From assembly GCA_028641055.1 (NCBI GenBank), contig CM054060.1:208282445-208346444 (forward strand): a stretch of DNA of 64,000 bases. The letters are read 5' to 3'. Below are positions 53,285 through 63,662 of this stretch, one piece after another (positions within the stretch are counted from its first letter, which is position 1; the number at the start of each line of letters is the position of its first letter). The DNA is from Alopecurus myosuroides. Taxonomy: Eukaryota; Streptophyta; Magnoliopsida; Poales; Poaceae. Under the pieces are notes generated by a model. The model was not told the DNA's origin. It saw only the letters and a program-made list of their open reading frames with translations, and ran no database searches. The translations under genes and the position numbers were made by a program.

Positions 53285-54661
53285 TCTGGACACATAGCAG
53301 GGAAGGCTAAAGATTTGATCTCCAAGCCAAAGCCTAAGCCAAAGGACGGACCCAAACCTGACACAGAGTGGTTCTACTGTCATGAGACTGGACACTAGAA
53401 GAGAAATTGCAGCAAGTACCTTGCTTCAGTGAAGACGAGTGGAAGTACGACTTATAGCTAAGGTACGCTTGTAATGTTATAGACATGTTTCTCGCTGACT
53501 CTATTATTGACTCTTGGGTATTTGATACCGGATCAGTTGCTCACATTTGCAAATCGATGCAGGGGCTAGTAAGGAGTAGAAGCGTGAGACAAGGAGAAGT
53601 TGATCTTCACGTCGGAAATAATGCAAGGGTTGCTGCGTTATCCGTTGGCTTCTACCAACTGCACCTCCCTTCAGGAATTATTCTGGAATTGAATAATTGT
53701 TATTACGTTCCTAGTTTTAACCGAACCATTATTTCTCCTTCATGTTTGATGAGATATGGTTATTTGTTTGCGAGTAAAGACAATGGTTGTTTAATCTCCA
53801 AGAATTATATGTTTGTGGCTTTTGCTTCCATTGTGAATGCGCTTTTTATTATAAATCCTGCTGATGCTCATGATGATGCGCATGTTTATAACGTAAGTGC
53901 TAAAAGGCTACAGCCAAATGATTTGAATCCCACCTATTTTTGGCATTGTCGGTTGGGTCATATAAGTGAAAAGCGTATGAAGAAACTCCATAATGATGGT
54001 CTTCTAACTTCGTTTGATTTTGAATCATACGAGACATGCGAAGCTTGTTTACTTGGAAAGATGACCAAGTCACCTTTCAACGGTTCTCCTGAGAGGGCAA
54101 CAGACTTATTGGAACACGTACATACTGATGTATGCGGACCGATGAGCACGACAACAAGAGGTGGTTTTCACTACATCATAACTTTCACTAATGATTTTAG
54201 TAGATACGGTTATGTCTACCTAATGAAGCATAAGTCTGAAACTTTTGAAAAGATCAAAGAGTTCCATAATGAAGTAGAGAATCAGCATGGCAAAAAAATT
54301 AAGGATCTACGATTCGATCGTGGAGGAGAATATTTGAGTCACGAATTTAGCGATCATCTGAAGAGTTGTGGAATTGTTCCTCAACACGCCGCCTGGAACG
54401 CCTCAAAGAAATGGGGTTTTCGAACGGTGTAATCGAACCTCGTTGGACATGGTTCGATCAATGATGAGCCAGTCAGATCTTCCATTGTCATTTTGGGGTT
54501 TTGCTCTAGAAACAACAGCACCCACACTAAATAGGGTACCGTCTAAATCCGTAGTTAAGACGCCATATGAGACGTGAAATGGGAAGAGTCCCAACTTGAC
54601 TTTTCTAAAGATTTGGGGCTGTGACGTGTTTGTCAAGCGACTTCAGTCGGACAATCTCACA
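53285..54661 (+). pseudogene. gag-pol: Angela/BARE-like Ty1/copia: end of gag, protease, integrase
   Basis: The copia element starts inside gag. The zinc knuckle (near 53375) reads WFYCHETGH-stop-KRNC, with its first Cys changed to Trp and a TAG in it. The protease DTG is in WVFDTGSVAHICKSM (53515-53560). GAG-pre-integrase: FWHCRLGHISEKRMKKLHND ... CEACLLGK (53940-54060). The integrase has HTDVCGPMSTT and FDRGGEY Asp residues and NGVFERCNRT (Glu, 54390-54420). A frameshift is at about 54400, TGA replaces Trp at 54575-54577, and another frameshift is near 54680. There is no 5' LTR or primer site. In copia the integrase precedes the RT, as here. Confidence 0.93.
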
Positions 54662-55760
54662 TCCAAGTCGGATAAATGCATTTCGTGGGATATCCAAAGG
54701 AAACATTTGGGTATTACTTCTACAACCGAGAAGAGGACAAAGTGTTTGTCGCTCAGAATGGTCTTTTCTTAGAGAAAGAGTTTCTCACAAAGGAGACAAG
54801 TAGAAGAATGGTGCAGCTTGATGAAGTTCAAGATGAGCCTACCGGGGAAGACTCAATGAGTGATGCTATAATGGCAGAACGAGTTGAAGAACCTGTGAAA
54901 AGAGAAGCACCACCACCAAGAAGGTCGGAAAAGCTCCGTATCTCGCGAGAGATATTATTGTTAGACAATGATACACGTGACATATTATTGTTAGACAATG
55001 ATGAGCCTACGACCTATACGGAAGAAATGATGTACCCAGACTCCGAGAAATGGCAAAGTCCCATGAGATCCAAAATAGATTCCATGCGTGACAATAAAGT
55101 TTGGAACTTGGTTGATCTGCCTGATGGTCATAAGACCATAGAGTGCAAATGGATCTATAAGATAAAGATTGATATGGACGGAAATGTTCATTTCCATAAA
55201 GCTCGACTTGTCGCAAAAGGTTTTCGGCAAGTTCAAGGAGTTGACTACGACGAGACCTTCTCTCCCGTAGTGATGCTTAAATCTATTTGGATAATTCAAG
55301 CTATTGCTGCATATTTCGACTATGAGATATGGAAAATGGACGTCAAGACGGCAAAAACAAATCAGAGTCTTGTGTTTACAAGAAATAAAGTGGGAGCCCA
55401 CTCGTATTTCTAATCTTATATGTGGATGACATACTACTGATTGTAAATGACATTCCTATGCTCGAGTCCATTAAGACCTCATTGAAAAGTAGTTTTTCCA
55501 TGAAGGACTTAGAGGAAGAGACATACATTATGGGTATTAAGATCTATAGAGATAGATCAAGGAGGCTTATAGGATTAAGCCAGAGTACTTACATTGAAAA
55601 GTGCTGAAACGATTCAGCATGGAAGAGGCCAAGAAAGGGTTCTTGCCCATGTCACACAGCATAAATCTTAGCAAGACTCAGTTTCCTTCGACAACTGTTG
55701 AGCGAGAGCGCATGAGTAGGATTCCATATTCTTCGGCAATTGGTTCTATCATATATGAAA
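54662..55760 (+). pseudogene. pol: Ty1/copia reverse transcriptase, internally deleted
   Basis: GYPKETFGYYFYNREEDKVF starts the frame at about 54676. RT begins at WQSPMRSKIDSMRDNKVWNL and includes ECKWIYKIKIDMDGNVHFHK and QVQGVDYDETFSPVVMLKSI. After KMDVKTA (near 55350) the reading jumps to the region just before YVDD (55418-55429), so about 200 bp of the central RT is deleted. A 30 bp in-frame tandem repeat (ILLLDND twice, 54952-54981 and 54982-55011) lies before the RT. The frame goes on to RFSMEEAKKGFLPMSHSI and SRIPYSSAIGSIIYE, where the Helitron interrupts at 55761. Confidence 0.93.
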
Positions 55761-58494
55761 CTAGATGATACCCCGCGCGTTGCTGCGGGGCTTCATAAAG
55801 ACATGATGTTATAATACGGCAAAATTGAATAATAGTTTCACATGTGTGATGATAAATTTGAATACAATTATGATGATAGAATATATCACCATGGTAGCTA
55901 GTTATAAAATTGTTACATATACTAATAGATAACAAAACACTCTATGTGAGTATATATGTTTATAAAAAAAAGAATTTAGAATCTTAGGTGTAATCCTTGT
56001 GTCGTTTCAACTGTTTGTAGATGATCCTTTTCCTTCATTTTTCTTAAAAATTGGAGCATCGCCCAGCCTCTGCATCGATCGATGCACACAGTTGTAGACG
56101 ATCCTTTTCCTTCATATTACTAACACAAAACAAAACAGAAAATGTGAGAAGGTACTAAACTATTAGTAAAACAAATTGTTACATACAGATTACAATTCCG
56201 TGTCTTGTTGTCTATTGGTTTTTCCCTCTGTATAGTAAAATCTTGGTCAAAAAATAGGAAACACACTTGTAGGGTCAGTAATGTAGCAAATAGCAAATTA
56301 ATGTAATGGATTTGAGCATGTGTTCTTTCATGGTGCTCAGACCTAGATAAAGGTGGAAATGAGTTTCGAAGATGAGCTGAAATATTTAATCTGAATTTTG
56401 ATAGTAAAAAACTATTGACATGTTATAAATCTTGTGATAGCAACTGAAGAGAAACTTAAGAATAGAAAAACTATGAGCTGCCAAGACAATGGTAAGCATT
56501 AGAAAAAAACTGCAAGGAAATATATATGGTATAAATATAGATGCGGACATATAACTCTCAAATCACAACACAGATTGCCGAAGTATGTCATGCCAAAACC
56601 TACAGGGTGAGATGAAAAGAGAGGTCATATGGTTGGTCCTTGCATGTAAATGTACTACTACTAGCTGAAGCTGCGGTCTAAGCTAAACAAATCAGTAGAC
56701 GGATGCAATAGTATTGTATTTTTTTTTCAATATAGATTACTTTATCAGTCTACATCGTTGTCCTATTTTGCATGGATTGTTGTATTTTCAGCAACGCGCG
56801 CACACGGTATTGATTCCTCTAAGTATTCATGAATAAATTGTAATATTTTTATTGACAGAGAAATAGAGCGTGCCCTCAATCTTATTAAAGTGCTCATCCT
56901 TACAAATATGTTGGAGGGAGGTCGATGCAAAGTTCTTGATGTTCTGAAGGTGACCGAATATGAACCTGCATGTAGTATCGAATTGTGCCGTTAAACCCAA
57001 GAATGTATTAACAGCGTGTGTACTTCTGAATCCAGGTATCTAACCGTGGCATACATATATAGTCATCCGTAACGTAAATCAACATGCTGAAAAGAGAGAG
57101 GAAATAAACAATCAACAGGGAAACTCAGCAGTCAGCACATGATGACAGGGATTGAGAGAAACTTTGACTGACCAAATGGGTGTTTTTGAAGTCCACATAA
57201 CATGTTCTAACGACAGTGTCCTGTAATGAACATACTGAATAGAGAGGTAAACTCAGTGCATGAAGACATGGATGGGGGTAACTTGGACTGACCTGATACG
57301 GAGAACAGGTGGAAGTAGATCGCCGGCGCCCGTGCTTGCAAGTGCTTGAGATTAGTCCCGTCAATCGAAAACCTGCTAAACTGGGGATCTCAAGAGAAAA
57401 AGCCCATAGAGTTATTGAGGTTAGATTAGGGGCACTGCCTCCCAAGCCCTAGCTAAAGTTGAGATGACAGGTACAACAAATGTGAGGAAGTGGATGGCTT
57501 ACAGGTGGGAATTTTAGATAGCAGCAGGAGCACTCCCTCCCAGCCATGGTTGAGACGACGGAGGCATCAAACATGCACATGTTTAAGGGAAGAGAAGATG
57601 TGGTATGGTTCCATATGTTACTGCAGTTTGGAGGAAATAAAATAAAAAGATGGAATCCACCAATACCGAGCATATATGACTGGAGTTGAAGAGGAAAGGA
57701 AGAGAAGACGAAAAGGATTGTCTTAAAAGAGGAGACGAATGGTGAGGGAGGCATGGAAAAAATAACGTGATGTCATCTTTTAATGAGGATGCGCAAATAA
57801 CGGCATGGATTTGAGATTTGCAGGATGGTCGGTGCTGGAGAGCGACTTGCCCTTGCGTACTTCCTGCAGCATACCTCGCGATAGCGTCTGTGAGTCGTGA
57901 ACTCGGATATGGCGAAGCCGCGTGGTGAAACGCGATGAAGGCCCGTGGAGAAATATTGAAGCACGGATGGGGAAGATGGCGGTGTTGCAAGCCGCAGAGA
58001 AGTTGATGGAGTATAAAAGGGGAAAAAGTCGGCGCGAAATCATCATACGCCTCCATCAGTTTCTGTTTCTCACGAGATCGTGGGGGAGAGGAATACATAG
58101 CGGCAATCGTGGGATTTATGGGGAAGAAGGAGAGCCTACAGGAGTCAATGGTCGTAAGGGGGTGGCACGATTTGTTTGGTGTCTCACGTGTCGATGGAGA
58201 TTCGAGAAGACAAACAGTAGTGCTGTGGTGGGCTGGATGTGGGCTAAAGAAATGTGATGGGCTGCTTGAGATGGTGTTCTTTTGCCATATGATTCTTGTG
58301 ATTCGCTGAAGGCCAACAATACCAAACTGGATCGGAAAATACGATAAATAGTTAGTGGGGCCTGAAACTGACTAAGGATGAGATGGACAAAATGATGAGG
58401 TGGACCAATTACATGATTCCTGATGTGTATGCCTTGCATGTTGAGAGAAATAGACATAGTGGGTTGCTCCCATTTAGATATTATAGATTATAGA
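55761..58494 (-). mobile_element. Helitron, 2734 bp, non-autonomous, inserted in copia pol
   Basis: On the minus strand it starts TCTATAATCTATAATATC (58494) and ends with a GC hairpin (complement of CCCCGCGCGTTGCTGCGGGG, 55771-55790), a short spacer and CTAG (55764-55761). It lies between host A and T with no target duplication, the Helitron signature. Removing it joins the copia RNase H frame on both sides (IYE | MICTCPDASYAL). No Rep/helicase is seen, so it is non-autonomous. Inside are imperfect repeats (57122-57170 with 57250-57294; 57430-57467 with 57528-57563) and unrecognised frames, the longest on the minus strand at 58098-57583. Captured gene pieces are possible but not identified. 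Confidence 0.9.
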
Positions 58495-59131
58495 TGATAT
58501 GTACTTGCCCAGATGCCTCATATGCTCTAAGTGTTACGAGCAGGTACCAAGCTGATCCCGGTGAGAGTCACTTGACAGCAGTAAAGAATATCCTTAAGTA
58601 CTTGAGAAGAACTAAAGATATGTTCCTAGTTTACGGAGGTGAGGAGGATCTCGTTGTAAATGGTTACAACGATGCTATTTTCCAAACCGATATGGATGAT
58701 TCCAAATCGCAATCGGGCTATGTGTTCATGTTGAACGGTGGAGCGGTTAGCTGGAAGAGTTCCAAGCAGGACACGGTTGCTGGTTCTACAATGGAGGCCG
58801 AGTACATCGCGGCAGCTGAAGCCGGCATGGAAAGTGTTTAAATGAAGCAGTTCATTATTGATCTAGGTGTTGTCCCTAGTTCGTCCAATCCATTGGATCT
58901 CTACTGTGAAAATAGTGGGACCATTGCGATAGAAAAGGAGCCAAGGAGTCACCAGAAAATCAAACACTTTATGCGGCGCTATCATCTCATTCGACATTTC
59001 ATCGAACGAGGAGAGTAAGCTTATGCAAAATACATACGGATCTGAATGTTGCTGATCCTTTGACAAAACCTCTCCCAAAGCCTAAACACGGGGCGCACAC
59101 AAGAGCTATGGGTGTTAGATATCTTCTAGAT
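58495..59131 (+). pseudogene. pol: Ty1/copia pol C-terminus: RNase H
   Basis: Continues the copia pol after the Helitron: CPDASYALSVTSRYQADPGE, KNILKYLRRTKDMFLVYGGE, then RNase H with SGYVFMLNGGAVSWKSSKQD and AGSTMEAEYIAAAEA. TAA at 58839-58841 replaces the expected Trp/Lys region. The remainder, LDLYCENSGTIAIEKEPRSH and RYHLIRHFIERGE, follows in frame, then a frame change near 59020 and the terminal LTKPLPKPKHGAHTRAMG-like region to 59131. Confidence 0.92.
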
Positions 59132-59140
59132 TGACTCTAG

Positions 59141-59154
59141 TGCAAGTGGGAGAC
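59141..59154 (+). promoter_or_regulatory. Polypurine tract of the copia element
   Basis: TGCAAGTGGGAGAC directly before the LTR start TGTTGG, the usual Ty1/copia plus-strand primer site. Confidence 0.85.
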
Positions 59155-60377
59155 TGTTGGAGATATGCCTGAGAGGCAATCATAGATATGATGATATATC
59201 TATGTATCCATGATTTGTAACAATGTGCCTTGAATAATGTCTTTGTATTGATTGGAAAGTATGTGACTTGTCTGTGAAACTCTTTACTTATATGGTTATT
59301 CTAAATATGTCCCTAGTCGGAGTTCATGTGAGGACACACCTAAACATTAGACTAGCACATGTATTGGTTGATGGCTATGTTCCGCAAGTCATAGACATGG
59401 CGATGTCAAACTAATAATGTGAACTCATGTTACGAACATGGTGTTGGACTGACCTAGCTTGAGACATTACAAAAATGTTAATAGTTCTCTCTCTACACAC
59501 TGTGCTTGCTTTGTCCTTAGACCTGAGATTGTCGCACGTTCTTGAGATGTGAATTGACCTACTTTGGGGCTGTCAAACGTTACACCGTGACAAGGTAGTT
59601 ATAAACGTAGCTTTTGGGTTTGTCATGAAGCGTGCTGCAAGGCATGGTTAGTCAAGATGGGATTTGCCCCTCTCTTCACTAGAGAGAGATATTTCTCTGG
59701 GCCCCTCGAGTGATCGGATCCAGAAATGCATGGCCATGCTGAATAAGGTTAATAGGTAACATGGTAAGGAATTCCGATTCACAGGATCGAGAAAGAGTGA
59801 TCAGCTAAGAGTATGATCAAATATCGTGAGGCAAAAGGAATAGCATAAACATGTGATGGTTCGTCCGATGTGGTCTTCATGCACGTTTGGGAGTTGGCAC
59901 GTTTTGCTAGAAGACGCTACCAACTATTGGCTGAGTAGGTGTACTCGTGTCATGTCTAAACGTGTGTGAACCTATAGGGTCACACACTTAAGGCAGAAGA
60001 AGCAGAATTCGGATTGGATCAGAAATGGGCTGGAAATAGACTCCAGAGTGGGCTGTTTAGTAGCAGCCCATTATGGGGACGTCTATATAAATGAGAGGAG
60101 GATGTGAGTTTTAGGGTTGCTAATTCCACACCACATTCCACCGTAGCCACCGTCTCTCCACGCCACTGCCTCCCGTGCGGACCTAGGAGTCCGGCGAGTT
60201 GTGCTTCCATGTCGCACGTGCGGATACCGATAGAGGTGTTGCATCTGTAGCACTTGGACAAGCCGCGAAGAGGAGCTGTTCGTGGGAGCGTCTAGTGGTA
60301 ATCTCGTGATCTATATCTTGCAGCAGATCTTGGTTGACGTGGTAGAAATTTTGATTTGCGCTAGTGTAGCCTACCCA
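59155..60377 (+). repeat. 3' LTR of the copia element (about 1.2 kb; 3' border approximate)
   Basis: Starts TGTTGGAGATATGCC, the form seen in the Angela/BARE/WIS group. Contains a near-perfect 26 bp palindrome (59962-59987, GTGTGTGA...TCACACAC-like), the TATA box TATATAA (60084-60090) and a transcribed leader. A TG...CA end is likely at CTACCCA (60377), followed by sequence of element F. There is no matching 5' LTR in the window. Confidence 0.82.
60084..60090 (+). promoter_or_regulatory. TATA box of the copia LTR
   Basis: GTCTATATAAATGAGAGG, followed within 100 bases by a pyrimidine-rich leader; the probable Pol II start of the copia RNA. Confidence 0.7.
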
Positions 60378-60390
60378 GTTTTCCTTCAAT

Positions 60391-61026
60391 TCATGAGTCC
60401 CCCGACCCTCTTCTTTGAGCTTCCCTCTCCAAACCCGGTGGCCTGCGATGGCGCGTACTGGACTGCGGGTTGCTGCCAAGTGTGGGCAGGACCTCCTGTT
60501 GAGCCTGTGGTGTCGGTGTTGCTGCTGCTGCTGCTGGGTTAGTTGGTGTTGATGTTGGTGCGGATGTTGTTGCTGCTGGGCATGTGGCTGTTGCTGGTGT
60601 AGGTGCTACTGTTGTTGCTGCTGGTGCTGTTGCATCCGGGTTGGTAGAAGGTGTGACTGGTGGTGTTGTTGCTCTCGGTGGTGTTGGCGGTGTTGCTGCT
60701 GCTGGTGGATTCTGTGGTTGTGTTGACACATGTTGCTGCGTTGGTGCCTCTTGCTCTTGCTGCTGCTCTTGTTGCTGTTCAGTGGCCAACTCCGGGCGTT
60801 CTGGAGCCTCATTAGTTTCCATCGCGGCACCCATGTTGCCGGCATCGAGATCTTGGTCCTCCCTCTCGGGGATCTGCATCTCGGGGATATCCGTGTCGTG
60901 GGCTTCTATGTCCTTTGTGTCAAGTTCTATGTAGCCACCAACATCCGGAAGCACGATCACGGGAGGATTCCTACTGCTTGATCTCCCTGAAGCAGAGCGC
61001 TTCGGGGTCATAGTGTACTTTGGCAT
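60391..61026 (-). pseudogene. Element F antisense gene, last exon (low-complexity protein)
   Basis: Minus-strand frame: MPKYTMTPKRSASGRSSS, an acidic part (YIELDTKDIEAHDTDIPEMQ), then long Ala/Thr/Pro/Gln-rich runs, with TGA at 60391-60393. A GTAAGTC donor lies upstream (complement 61163-61169) and a possible acceptor just before 61026, so this looks like the 3' exon of the antisense gene at 61170-63095. The Gln and Ala/Thr runs come from CAG/CAA/ACA-type repeats. Function unknown. Copia inserted just past its stop. Confidence 0.55.
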
Positions 61027-61169
61027 CTCGGTGATCTCAATGCTGATTGGATCACAGCGAGAGAAGAATGGAGAGGAGAAAAAACCAAAGGAAAATGAGT
61101 CATCTCGGGCGAAAGAGGCAAATACAGTAAATAAAATGCAAACACAAAGAAACTCGGAATAGACTTACC

Positions 61170-63095
61170 CATCCTACATGGGTTGCTTGTTCATTCAGCG
61201 GCTCGCTGCGACCTTGGTCCCCTTGTTCCCGGCTTCCTTGTTCCCGGATTTCTTCTATCTCTTGGGCGGGGGATCGACTACGCCGCTTTCGGCCCTCGTC
61301 CTCACTTCCATAGGGGCGGCCATGGCCATGGGCCTTGCATCAACCACCAGTTCTCCCGTATCAACTGAGAGTGAGGGAAGAGGATACGCAAATAAGACCG
61401 AGAAGGGATCGGGTACCTCTAATAGAGTGTAATCATCATCACTGTCACCTTTGTTGTCCTCGGACCAGTCCCGGGTTGAGGCTGGAACTCGGTGCTTACC
61501 AGCTTGGGCGGCGAGATAGGCGTCCGGGATAGGGAGGTTATCCTGGTTGTCGAACTCTTTGGCGTCATCCTCAGCACGGTCCTCTTCCCAATTGTCCTAA
61601 GGGGTCTCATGGTCTTCTTCTTTCTCGCACTCAAAGTTATGCACATGCGAAACACAAAGCATAAGTATCAAAACGGATGATCTCGGATATAACTGAGATG
61701 AAGGTAGCTAGGTAACACATGCGAAACAGAAAACATACATCTCAGAGTTGAATGATCTTGGAAGATACTGAGATTAAAGTAACTCGGTTGGATAGAAAAT
61801 ACTTACTTGGGGCGCCAGTTTCTCTCTGCTATAGGGCTCAAGTCCCCATTCCCAATCTTCTGTGAGGCCGGTCTTGGTGATGGATTTGATCTAGGTGACC
61901 ACTTCCTACTTGCTGAGCTCAAAGATGGTGGTGCACGTGTGATCTCTGGTTCTGCCCATGAGGCACATTCTATGGGCTCTGTGTTGGAGTGGCGGAACCC
62001 GACGGCTAAACCATGTGGCGAGTAGGTCATCACCTCAGATTTCCCCCGTTCTTGACGAGCTGCTGAAGCCGACTGTGAACTCGGTTCACCTCGGGGACGG
62101 TGTTCTTCGGATTGTACTGCCAGTTCACTATCTAGGTTGGGTGGTCGGTGTGGAAAGTAGGAAGCATGGGGAGATCTTCTTTGGGGGGATTCTTCACATA
62201 GAAAAATCCCCGTTTCCACTTGCGGAAGGACTCAAGGCCCTGAACTCGGGGGAACTTGGTTCCATTCCGAGGGACAATCATCGCAGTACCGCACTAGGTC
62301 ATGCGTTTTGGGGCATTTGGGCTGAGGGTGTTTGAAAGGACCTGTTTGCAGAAGTGGAAGTACTTGGCCCAGATATCTACGGTGGGATGGAGGCCAAGAT
62401 AGTCCTCCGAGAAGGAAACAGAAGAGGAGAGAATGGTAATGGCGTTGGTAGTAAGATGGTGTGGCTGCAAGCCGAAATGGCGAAGGAACTTATGCATGAA
62501 GTTAGACATGGGGAGACCGAACCCGCTCTTGAAGTGGCTCATGAAGACCACGTACTCGCCGTCTTGTGGTTGGGGCTCGATCTCGACGTATGGAGCTCGG
62601 CAGATCACCCATACTAGGATGCGTTGCGTGTCCAGTAGCCACTGGATGTTGTTGGCTTCCACCTCGGATCCTTCCCACGCTCCGCGTGTGGACGCGGGTC
62701 CTTTAATCTCGATGTCCTCCATGGTGTCGAGCTCCATCTTGGTGCTTGTGGATCTTGGCGCCTCCGAGATGCATGCGGGCGCGAGGAGGGGCTCGGGTCA
62801 CAGAGGACGGAGTAGCGCGGCAGCGGCACAGAAGATGAACGTCGTGGCTCGGCTTCCGGGGTGAGAGGCTCGATGGAGAACGGCGTGGGGAGAAACAGTA
62901 GCGGGGTGGCGCGGAGTTGCGCAGATCTGTGATACGCGATGGAGTCCTGGAGCGCAGCCGCGTTCCGGTGAGCCGTGACGCGCGGAGGTGCGGTGGCTTC
63001 CTCGGTGTGCGGTGGCGTTCGACAGAGTACGGTGGAGCGGTGTGCTCTCGGTGCGCGCGCGAGGAAGAATAAGAGGAGAAGTGGCAAATGGCGAA
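61170..63095 (-). pseudogene. Element F antisense gene, 5' exons (Transposase_28-like family)
   Basis: Minus strand. ATG at 62737 (AAGATGG context) starts MELDTMEDIEIKGPASTRGA; the family core follows: DGEYVVFMSHFKSGFGLPMS, FMHKFLRHFGLQPHHLTTNA, DIWAKYFHFCKQVL (62600-62320). After a frame break near 62294 it goes on in another frame with ESFRKWKRGFFYVKNPPKED (62230-62160) and LQQLVKNGG, and ends at a strong donor CCCAA|GTAAGT (complement 61801-61806). An acidic exon follows (61640-61260: DNWEEDRAEDDAKEFDNQDN). The same kind of gene as in element D (41860-43955), in the same place and orientation relative to the 3' LTR. Function unknown. Confidence 0.7.
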
Positions 63096-63123
63096 GGAAG
63101 AGAGATACAAGGGTACACGCGGG

Positions 63124-63131
63124 TATTTATA
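63124..63131 (-). promoter_or_regulatory. TATA box of the antisense gene in element F
   Basis: TATAAATA on the minus strand (GGGGGTATAAATACCCGCG), about 390 bases before the ATG at 62737. Same box and spacing class as in element D (43982-43989). Confidence 0.75.
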
Positions 63132-63645
63132 CCCCCTATAGCGCAGTAACAGCACGAGATTGATCGTGGAGAAAATGGTGGGACCGTTGCGTTTACTGCG
63201 CCCGGAGAAACGCACGTAGAGGATTCACCGTGCGTAACCGGCGCAGTAAATCCCACGATTTCCGTCGTGGGCACTTGAGTGCGCTGCAACGGATGTGACG
63301 GCGTGTGGGCCTGTGTGACACTGCGGAGCATGTGCTGCGCAGCGCGAAAATCAAAGTGACGTGGGCAGCGGTTCTGCTGCACATGGTGAACCTTCAATGC
63401 GAACAAATCGAGGCGACTCCTCCTCGCATTGTGCGGTTCATGGAAAATGGCTAAGTGCTGGGATCTCGGTAAAATCCAATTCAGCACAACCATCTCGGAT
63501 ATTGATGTAAAATCCATTATGAAGGATGCGGGTAGAATCCGAGTTCGAGATGAAAAGTGGGCCGAGATGCATGCATCTCGGTCAGGCATTCCGAAGATAC
63601 TGGTTTAAGCTGGCACGACCCAACGTCTGAGTTCGCTGGACCATA
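63132..63645. other. Upstream region of the element F antisense gene
   Basis: Between the antisense TATA box and the 3' polypurine tract. Contains several copies of ATCTCGG/CCGAGAT-type words. No credible open frame on either strand; probably promoter and untranslated DNA. Confidence 0.6.
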
Positions 63646-63647
63646 CC

Positions 63648-63662
63648 AGCTTCGGGGACTAA
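63648..63662 (+). promoter_or_regulatory. Polypurine tract of element F
   Basis: AGCTTCGGGGACTAA directly before the LTR start TGTCGGGGGCC, closely like the tract of element D (TTTTGGGGACTAC). Confidence 0.75.

Noticed and set aside
60584..60934. Plus-strand Gly/Val/Cys-rich frame
   Set aside because: Complement of the Ala/Thr/Gln-rich last exon of the F antisense gene.
62798..63589. 263-codon minus-strand open frame upstream of the F antisense ATG
   Set aside because: Spans the TATA box, so most of it is promoter. Cys/Ser/Arg-rich with no motif.
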